From NCBI RefSeq assembly GCF_041438805.1, contig NZ_CP109190.1:7812001-7876000 (forward strand): DNA of 64,000 nucleotides. The letters are read 5' to 3'. This DNA comes from Streptomyces sp. NBC_01707 (GTDB lineage: Bacteria; Actinomycetota; Actinomycetes; Streptomycetales; Streptomycetaceae). The notes beneath the pieces were generated by a model. The model was not told the DNA's origin. It saw only the letters and a list, made by a program, of their open reading frames with translations, and made no database searches. The number at the start of each line of letters is the position of its first letter. Positions within the stretch are counted from its first letter, which is position 1. A program made the translations under genes and the position numbers. This document shows, one piece after another, positions 58,343-64,000 of this stretch.

Positions 58343-60508
58343 TCAGGAGCTCGTGAGGACGACGAGTTGCTGGGTCGCTCGAGTCATCGCGACATAACGG
58401 TCGACCGCTCCTTCGATGCCCCCGCCGAACTCCTCCGGGTCGATGAGGACGACCAGGTCGAACTCGAGCCCCTTCGACAGCTCCGGAGTCAGCGACCGCA
58501 CACGGGACGTCGTCCGGAACGTGGGATCGCCGATGACGCAGGCGATCCCGTCGGCATGCGCGGCGAGCCAGGTGTCGAGGACCGAGCTCAGATCCGAAAC
58601 GGACCCGTGCACGACGGGGACGCCGCTGCTGCGGATGGACGTCGGCACGTTGGCGTCCGGGAGCACGGACCGGATGACCGGCTCGGCTTCCGCCATGACT
58701 TCTTCCGGCGTCCGGTAGTTGACGCTCAGGGAGGCCAGGTCGATCCGGTCGAGCCCGATCCGTTCGAGCCGTTCCTGCCACGACTCCATGAACCCGTGCC
58801 TGGCCTGGGCACGGTCCCCGACGATGGTGAAGCTCCGGGACGGGCACCGGACCAGCAGCATCTGCCACTCCGCGTCGGTCAGTTCCTGAGCCTCGTCCAC
58901 GACGATGTGTGCGAAGGGGCCGGCGAGCAGGTCCGGGTCGACGGTGGTCAGTTCGGACTCGTCGACCAGGCTGACCTTGGCGTCTTCGCCGCGCAGCATC
59001 GTCACGAGGCCTTCGCCCTCGTCACCGTCGGCGCCGGAGTTGGACACCGCCTCGATCAGGCTGTCGACGACCTGGGTCATGCGCTCGCGCTGGGCGTCGA
59101 GGACGGCCTTGTGCCGACGCTCGCGCCGCGCCGCCTCCGGGTCGCCGAGCCGCTGCCGTGCCGCGTCCAGGAGGGGCAGGTCGGACACCGTCCAGGCCTG
59201 GGCGTCCCCTCGCTGCAGCTTCCGAACGTCGTCGGGGCCGAGCCAGGGGGCGCACATCCGGAGAAAGGCGGGTACCGACCACAGGTCTCCGACGAGGTCA
59301 ACCGCTTCGAGCAGCGGCCACGCCCGGTCGAAGGTCGTGAGCAGTTCCCTGTCCTGCCGCAGCGACTTGCGGAGCAGGTCGGCCGAGACGTCGCCGTCGT
59401 GCTTGTCCACCAGGATCGTGAGCAGCTCGTCCCAGACCTGGTCGCGCGCCTCGTTGTGCGGAGTTCCGGGCTCTGCCGCTTCGAACGCCGCGGCCCAGTC
59501 GTCGGCGCTCAGCCAGATGTCGGACCAGTGGGTCGTGACCGTCATCCCCTCGGTGGGCGGTGCCTCGTAGAACCTGACAGCCGTCTCGATCGCCGTCACC
59601 AGGCTCGCGGACGACTTCATGGCGGCCACGTCCGGGTCGGCCTCGACCGCTGCTGCGGCTCCCTCGGTGACGAGGTCCCGCAGGGTGCAGGTCTGCACGC
59701 CCTCCTCGCCGAGGCTGGGCAGGACATCGGCGACGTAGGCCAGGTACGGCCGGTGCGGACCGACGAACAGCACACCGCCACGACGGTGACCGAGGCGAGG
59801 GTCGGAGTAGAGGAGGTAGGCGGAGCGGTGCAGAGCGACGACGGTCTTCCCCGTACCCGGGCCGCCGTCGACGACGAGAGCGCCGCGGGATCCCGCGCGG
59901 ATGATGGCGTCCTGGTCGGCCTGGATCGTGCCGAGCACGTCTCGCATCCGTGCCGACCTGTTGCTGCCCAGGCTGGCGATGAAGGCGGACTGGTCGTCGA
60001 GCGCGGCGTGCCCGGCGAACCCGTCCGAGGTGAAGACCTCGTCCCAGTAGTCGCTGATCCGGCCGCCGGTCCAGCGATACCTGCGGCGGCTTGCCAGACC
60101 CATCGGGTTGGCGTGGGTGGCTCCGAAGAACGGCTCGGCAGCGGGGGAGCGCCAGTCGAGCAGCAGCCGACGGCCCGCGCTGTCCGTAAGGCCGAGTCGT
60201 CCGACGTACACCGGCTCGGAGTCCGCGCCGACCATGTGTCCGAGGCACAGATCCAGACCGAAGCGACGCAGCGCGCGCAGGCGAGTGGTCAGCCGGTGGA
60301 TCTCCGCGTCCCGGTCCATCGCCTGCCGGCCCACGCCACCGGGAGCCCTTCGCTCGGCATCGAGGCGGTCGGACAGTTCGCTGATCGCCTGCTCAAGAGT
60401 CTCCGCGAGGGCTGCGAAGTGCTGTTCGTCACCGGCGATCAGAGTTGGGTCGGCCTTGGGGGAAAGGTGGTCGGGAAGGTCAAACACGCTGGTGGTCAGC
60501 GGGTTCAC
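58343..60508 (-). CDS. helR: HelR-type RNA polymerase-recycling ATPase (HelD family)
   Basis: 721 residues from GTG, 8 nt behind GGAG. An N-terminal coiled-coil arm (residues ~15-100) precedes a split UvrD-like motor: Walker A DGGPGTGKT near 213-221, Walker B VVDEAQELTDAEW, motif VGDRAQ, motif V-like SVNYRTPEEVM and motif VI VAMTRATQQL. HelD-family proteins pull RNA polymerase off DNA; HelR displaces rifamycin from stalled polymerase and gives resistance. The upstream Rgt-type glycosyltransferase and RAE favour HelR over generic HelD. It lies 190 bp after rgt on the same strand. An ATG 16 codons upstream is possible but overlaps the RAE-like sequence. Confidence 0.86.
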   Translation of the reverse strand: MNPLTTSVFDLPDHLSPKADPTLIAGDEQHFAALAETLEQAISELSDRLDAERRAPGGVGRQAMDRDAEIHRLTTRLRALRRFGLDLCLGHMVGADSEPVYVGRLGLTDSAGRRLLLDWRSPAAEPFFGATHANPMGLASRRRYRWTGGRISDYWDEVFTSDGFAGHAALDDQSAFIASLGSNRSARMRDVLGTIQADQDAIIRAGSRGALVVDGGPGTGKTVVALHRSAYLLYSDPRLGHRRGGVLFVGPHRPYLAYVADVLPSLGEEGVQTCTLRDLVTEGAAAAVEADPDVAAMKSSASLVTAIETAVRFYEAPPTEGMTVTTHWSDIWLSADDWAAAFEAAEPGTPHNEARDQVWDELLTILVDKHDGDVSADLLRKSLRQDRELLTTFDRAWPLLEAVDLVGDLWSVPAFLRMCAPWLGPDDVRKLQRGDAQAWTVSDLPLLDAARQRLGDPEAARRERRHKAVLDAQRERMTQVVDSLIEAVSNSGADGDEGEGLVTMLRGEDAKVSLVDESELTTVDPDLLAGPFAHIVVDEAQELTDAEWQMLLVRCPSRSFTIVGDRAQARHGFMESWQERLERIGLDRIDLASLSVNYRTPEEVMAEAEPVIRSVLPDANVPTSIRSSGVPVVHGSVSDLSSVLDTWLAAHADGIACVIGDPTFRTTSRVRSLTPELSKGLEFDLVVLIDPEEFGGGIEGAVDRYVAMTRATQQLVVLTSS

Positions 60509-60542
60509 GTAATCGGCTCCGATCTGAGGTCGCTCGCGACCA

Positions 60543-60561
60543 TGTACGTGCGGCAAGGCGT
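60543..60561 (-). promoter_or_regulatory. Degenerate RAE-like element before helR
   Basis: TGTACGTGCGGCAAGGCGT matches 13 of 19 positions of the intact RAE upstream of rgt, with 11 consecutive matches (TGCGGCAAGGC) but a lost left arm. It lies 34 bp before the helR GTG. It may be a decayed or weak second copy. Confidence 0.4.
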
Positions 60562-60698
60562 CCGGACCGGCGTGACGAACCTGGTGGCCATGACGAGCGA
60601 GGCTTTGCCCGGCGTGGACCCGTGGCCGTCGCCGGTCGAGGCCGTCAGGGTTTGCAGGTTCTCGTGTTCCGGGTCGGGGCTCTGTGACCCCTCGTGGT

Positions 60699-61940
60699 TC
60701 ACGCGGGCATCGATGCCCTTTCCCGGCTGATCGTGTCGAGCAGCAGCTTCGCGGCCACCGTCGCCCCGTCGGTGCGGATCGCGCCGGCCACGGCCCTCGC
60801 CCGGGCGCGGGTCTCGGGTGTCAGGGCAGTCGTGAGCGCCGCGGACAGGGACTCGGCGGTCGGGGCGGGTCCGTCGTGGGCGGCACCGATGCCCAGGCCG
60901 GCCACCCGGCCGGCCCAGTAGGGCTGGTCCGCCAGCTGGGGTACCACCACCTGAGGCGCGCCGGCCCGGGCGGCCGTCGTCGTGGTGCCCGCGCCGCCGT
61001 GGTGCACGACGGCGGCCACCCGGCCGAACAGTGCCTGCTGGTTGACCTCGCCGACGACGAAGCAGTCGTCCTGGTCGTCGGTCAGGGCCAGGCCGGCCCA
61101 GCCACGGGAGGCGAGTACGCGGCGGCCCTGCGCGCGGACGGCCTCCACGGCCACCTGGGCGACGTCCTCCGAGGCGTGCATGGCCATGCTTCCGAACCCC
61201 ACGTACACCGGTGGTTCGCCGTCCCCGAGGAACGCTTCCAGGCCGTCCGGGAGAGGGCGTTCGTCCGGCAGGATCCACGCTCCGGTCTGTACGACGTCGA
61301 GGTCCGGCGTCTCCTGCCACGGGTCGAGGGTCGGGTCCGTCGCCAGCCACGGCCGGTCACCGATGACGTAGTCGCGGACATTGCTCACCGGGGGCAGGCC
61401 GACCGACGCCCGGTTGACGTTGAGCGCCTCGCCGAACAGCGCGTCGATGTGCTGGACGTCCAGGTCCCACAGGACCCGGTTGTCGGTCACGTCCGGCGGG
61501 AACGGCCGGCCCGGATAGGCCAGCGGCGGGTGGTGCGGCGACGGCAGGGTGAGCTGCTGGAAGGTCACGGACACGGAGCGGATGCCCAGTTTCTCGGCCA
61601 CCGACCGCGCGCCGGCCGCGGCCGGCATCGCGCCGGTCGCCACCAGCACGTCACATCCCTCGGCTGCCGCGGTGACCGCGGCGAACTGACTGGCGATCAA
61701 CTCGGCGGCGCGCCGGGGAAGGTTCGCCGACGACGGCGGCGGCGACGCGGTCGTCAGCGCGCGCGCCGACCGGCCGACGGGCACCATCGGCACGCCGACA
61801 TCGGCCAGGCGCTTCGTGAAGTCCTCGTCCGGCGGCGCGCACACCCGCACCTCCGCACCGAGTGCCCGCAACTGCACCGCGAGTCCCACCAGCGGTTCGA
61901 CGTCCCCGCGCGACCCATACGTAGACAGCAACACACGCAC
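60699..61940 (-). CDS. rgt: Rifamycin-inactivating glycosyltransferase (Rgt-like, GT1)
   Basis: 413 residues from GTG behind GGGAGAG. The N-domain acceptor side starts VRVLLSTYGSRGDVEPLVGLAVQLR, typical of antibiotic GT1 enzymes. The C-domain donor site is VVHHGGAGTTTTAARAGAPQ near residue 312, followed by VVPQLADQPYWAGRVAGLG. It should glucosylate a rifamycin hydroxyl from an NDP-sugar. The specific assignment to Rgt rests on the adjacent RAE and helR, since GT1 sequence alone would also allow other macrolide or polyketide acceptors. Confidence 0.8.
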   Translation of the reverse strand: MRVLLSTYGSRGDVEPLVGLAVQLRALGAEVRVCAPPDEDFTKRLADVGVPMVPVGRSARALTTASPPPSSANLPRRAAELIASQFAAVTAAAEGCDVLVATGAMPAAAGARSVAEKLGIRSVSVTFQQLTLPSPHHPPLAYPGRPFPPDVTDNRVLWDLDVQHIDALFGEALNVNRASVGLPPVSNVRDYVIGDRPWLATDPTLDPWQETPDLDVVQTGAWILPDERPLPDGLEAFLGDGEPPVYVGFGSMAMHASEDVAQVAVEAVRAQGRRVLASRGWAGLALTDDQDDCFVVGEVNQQALFGRVAAVVHHGGAGTTTTAARAGAPQVVVPQLADQPYWAGRVAGLGIGAAHDGPAPTAESLSAALTTALTPETRARARAVAGAIRTDGATVAAKLLLDTISRERASMPA

Positions 61941-62000
61941 GTCGTGACTCTCCCGATTCCGTCGGTTCCGACTTCGGCCGCCGATTCTGCGGCATGACCC

Positions 62001-62019
62001 GGGCCTTGCCGCAAGCCCC
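62001..62019 (-). promoter_or_regulatory. Rifamycin-associated element (RAE)
   Basis: GGGCCTTGCCGCAAGCCCC (plus strand), reverse complement GGGGCTTGCGGCAAGGCCC, an inverted repeat with one mismatched pair. This matches the 19-bp RAE as I recall it, found upstream of rifamycin-inactivating genes and required for their induction by rifampicin. It is 60 bp before the rgt start. Confidence 0.85.
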
Positions 62020-62196
62020 CCCATGCGCTATAAGTTGAGAGTGGAAAGGAGTGGGTACTCCCCTTTCCCCTTCCTCGTCCGCTGTTGACGGACGACCTCC
62101 TCGAGAAGCGCCGCGCGTTGTTCAGCGCTGTCGGCCCAGGTCGATCTCCCATGGACCCCTGGATACAGCCGTGGAACGAGAAGTTCTTCACCCTCC

Positions 62197-62322
62197 CCAC
62201 GAGCCACGAGCCACGAGCCACGAGCCACGAGCCACGAGCCACGAGCCACGAGCCACGAGCCACGAGCCACGAGCCACGAGCCACGAGCCACGAGCCACGA
62301 GCCACGAGCCACGAGCCACGAG
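62197..62322. repeat. 18-copy perfect tandem heptamer (CCACGAG)n
   Basis: 126 bp of exactly 18 identical copies of CCACGAG with no interruption, followed by a partial unit. The 7-bp unit is not a multiple of three, so each copy shifts frame. Located about 180 bp from the RAE. It resembles a recently expanded variable-number repeat. Confidence 0.95.
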
Positions 62323-62860
62323 CCACCGGCGACCGGCTCTTCACGGTCATTCACGGTGCGTCGGTGGCCGGCGGCCGGTCCGCGGCTGTCCACCCGTCCG
62401 GTGGATGCCTACGGCCCGAGGCGTGACGCAGTCGGCGGGCGGACGCGCGACGGTGCGCGAACCGGTGAATCGCGGACTCGCCCGGTCACGACGTGCCGAG
62501 ACGGTCCTGCGGAAGCCTAGGGTCGCTCGCATGACGACCAGCGACCCGGCCGACCTCGGTCGACGCGGCAAGGCGAGGTCGGCCGCGACCGTGGTGCCCC
62601 GGCCGACCCGCATCTCGCCCTTTCCGGTGCCCGGAAGCCGCCCAGGCGCCCGCCAAGGGGTCCCGTGATCCCTGGCGCGCGCACGACGACAGTTGCGGCA
62701 CCTCGCCGCGTTGTCGGAACGCCCGAATACGCCCAGTACGAGGACGCCCCTTCGCCTTGCGATGCACCGCATCTGACGCCTCGCGCTGATCCTCCAGGGA
62801 TTACGGGACAGCCCTTGGGCGCTGGCAACCAGCGCTTCACACCGGAGAGCCCGGACCAGG

Positions 62861-62900
62861 AATGAGACGATGATGTCTCATTTGGTTTATAGTTGTCTCA
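62861..62900 (+). promoter_or_regulatory. Operator and leaderless promoter of the TetR gene
   Basis: AATGAGAC-GATGAT-GTCTCATT (62861-62882) is a perfect inverted repeat with 8-bp arms. TATAGT (62888-62893) lies 6 bp before ATG at 62900, implying a leaderless mRNA. A third half-site GTCTCA overlaps the start (62895-62900). Strong candidate autoregulatory site. Confidence 0.75.
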
Positions 62901-63451
62901 TGACTGTCGACCGTGAGCAGGTGCTGCGCAGCGCCGCCGCTCTGCTGACCCGTAAATCGACCGCCACCATGGATGAGGTCGCCAAGGCCGCGGGCATCGG
63001 ACGCGCCACCCTGCACCGGCACTTCGCCGGACGGGACGCCCTGGTCAGAGCGTTGGAGAGCCTGGGGATCCAGGAGTTCGAAGCGGCTCTCGACGCCGCC
63101 GCGCTCGACGAAGGGCCCTCGGAGCAGGCGCTGCGCCGACTGATCGCGGCTGTCGAACCGAGTGCCGGACTGCTGTCCTTCCTCGTCACTGAGAACCAGC
63201 TCTTCGAGGGCGACGAGGTGAACGAGGGCTGGAACCGGCTCGACGCGCGGGTCTCCGCCTTCTTCCGGCGCGGCCAGGAGCGCGGCGAGATCCGGATCGA
63301 CCTGACCCCCGCCTGGCTGACCGAGGCCCTGTACGGGCTCGTCTCCACCGGCGCCTGGGCCGTCCAGGCCGGCCGGATCGCCGGACAGGACTTCCAGTAC
63401 ATGATCGTCGAGCTGTTGCTCGGCGGAGCACGCCGGAGCGTGGAGCAATGA
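62900..63451 (+). CDS. TetR-family transcriptional regulator
   Basis: 183 residues. The N-terminal HTH (about residues 3-50: REQVLRSAAALLTRKSTATMDEVAKAAGIGRATLHRHFAGRDALV) is the TetR DNA-binding region; the rest is helical ligand-binding domain. It is translationally coupled (ATGA) to a DHA2-type MFS exporter, the classic repressor-efflux pair. The ATG at 62900 is preferred over one 10 codons upstream because the -10 box and operator lie just before it. Confidence 0.92.
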   Translation: MTVDREQVLRSAAALLTRKSTATMDEVAKAAGIGRATLHRHFAGRDALVRALESLGIQEFEAALDAAALDEGPSEQALRRLIAAVEPSAGLLSFLVTENQLFEGDEVNEGWNRLDARVSAFFRRGQERGEIRIDLTPAWLTEALYGLVSTGAWAVQAGRIAGQDFQYMIVELLLGGARRSVEQ

Positions 63452-64000
63452 CCAGCATCGAACAGCACGCGGAGACCTCGGACGAGCTGCGCCGCCCCGG
63501 ACGGTGGATCGCGCTGGCCGTGCTCGTCCTCGCCGTGCTGCTGGTGGCCATCGACGCCACGGTCCTGGGCCTTGCGACGCCGTTCCTCACCGAGGACCTC
63601 GAGCCGACCGGCACCCAGCTGCTCTGGATCGGCGACGTCTACTCGTTCGTCATCGCCGGCCTCCTGGTCTCCATGGGCAGTCTCGGTGACCGCATCGGCC
63701 GCAAGAAGCTGCTGCTGAGCGGCGCCACGGCGTTCGGCGCGGTCTCCGTGCTCAACGCGTACGCGAGCAGCCCCGAGATGATGATCCTGGCGCGGGCGCT
63801 GCTCGGCGTCGCGGGCGCCACCTTGATGCCGTCCACCCTCGCCCTGATCCGCAACCTCTTCAACGACCCGCGCGAGCGCTCCCTGGCCATCGGTATCTGG
63901 GGTGCCATGGCCTCCGCGGGCGCGGCAGTCGGCCCGGTCGTCGGCGGGTTCCTGCTTGAGCACTTCTGGTGGGGGTCGGTCTTCCTGATCAACCTGCCGG
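63448..64000 (+). CDS. MFS drug exporter, DHA2 type, N-terminal part
   Basis: The first 184 codons are inside the window; the gene continues past the right edge. Five membrane spans are visible. The span-1 motif LVAIDATVLGLATPFL, the loop 2-3 motif GSLGDRIGRKKLL (motif A), and motif C (GPVVGGFLLEHFWWGSVFLINLP) are typical of 14-span DHA2 exporters such as QacA/SmvA. Overlap with the TetR gene (ATGA) suggests drug-induced expression. The cargo is unknown. Confidence 0.9.
   Translation, partial: MTSIEQHAETSDELRRPGRWIALAVLVLAVLLVAIDATVLGLATPFLTEDLEPTGTQLLWIGDVYSFVIAGLLVSMGSLGDRIGRKKLLLSGATAFGAVSVLNAYASSPEMMILARALLGVAGATLMPSTLALIRNLFNDPRERSLAIGIWGAMASAGAAVGPVVGGFLLEHFWWGSVFLINLP

Larger units (their letters stand above)
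61941..62899. other. Gene-poor interval between rgt and the TetR gene
   Basis: 959 bp. It contains the RAE, a heptamer tandem repeat and the TetR operator (annotated separately). Frames open on both strands across the repeat give only repeated peptides (HEPRATS / SWLVARG). Around 62340-62860 nothing coding is convincing: frames overlap in all phases and show no family-like segments. Confidence 0.6.

Noticed and set aside
62197..62322. CRISPR array
   Set aside because: The units are 7 bp, identical and contiguous without spacers, so this is a simple tandem repeat.
62051..62668. Protein with repeated HEPRATS peptide across the heptamer array
   Set aside because: The 7-bp period keeps several frames open on both strands at once. 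There is no gene-like sequence outside the array and no convincing ribosome site.

Overview
The window is high-GC DNA with Streptomyces-type genes throughout: mostly G/C third codon positions, frequent GTG starts, many 1-8 bp gene overlaps, DUF2510 and SseB proteins, an NsdA-like regulator, a glutamine synthetase paralogue and a mycosin-type protease. From about 3 kb to 58 kb the gene order looks like conserved chromosomal core (opuA-like, glnA4-like, infC-rpmI-rplT, pheST, argCJBDR, argGH). The last 6 kb look strain-specific. I saw no rRNA, tRNA, IS element, prophage or CRISPR array.

Region by region. 1-7.2 kb: end of a drug-export ABC pair, an iron-box-controlled siderophore-interacting protein, a 5'-3' exonuclease, and a glycine-betaine-type ABC transporter whose permease is fused to two tandem substrate-binding domains. 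7.3-12 kb: XRE-cupin regulator, cobalamin-type metal receptor, a TDT transporter divergent from a LysR regulator, and a phosphotransferase. 11.8-17 kb: a divergent cluster (class I amidotransferase hydrolase and FadR-type regulator versus glutamine-synthetase-like ligase, aldehyde dehydrogenase and SDR) that reads as a gamma-glutamylation route for amine catabolism. 17-24 kb: DUF2510 protein, PLP aldolase/racemase-like enzyme, an orphan mycosin with a proline-rich membrane partner, a class A beta-lactamase-like protein, SseB and DUF1844 proteins.

24-34 kb: infC (probable ATC start) with rpmI and rplT, an rRNA methyltransferase, a sensor kinase, pheST, and an NsdA-like regulator behind two perfect palindromes. 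34-45.5 kb: NUDIX hydrolase, 3-hydroxybutyryl-CoA dehydrogenase, Tat-exported GHL10 protein, an EamA exporter and a MocR regulator whose start codons overlap in one CATG, a histidine phosphatase relative lacking its catalytic residues, a serine hydrolase, a ClpN-HTH protein with a self-operator-like promoter, cyclophilin and a membrane protein. 45.6-56.1 kb: arginine biosynthesis in two blocks, argCJBDR and argGH, each behind a promoter overlapped by an ARG-box-like element; an L,D-transpeptidase, a PNPOx-like protein and a HEAT-repeat protein lie between them on the other strand.

56-64 kb: an aldo/keto reductase, an ECF41-type sigma factor with its own recognisable promoter, then a rifamycin-resistance module on the minus strand: a 19-bp RAE (rifamycin-associated element), an Rgt-type glycosyltransferase and a HelR-type RNA polymerase-recycling ATPase. 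Next to the RAE is a gene-free stretch with 18 perfect copies of a 7-bp unit (CCACGAG). The window ends in a TetR regulator and the start of a DHA2-type MFS exporter. The module and its unusual flanking repeat are the most striking accessory features. I found no clearly unprecedented system.
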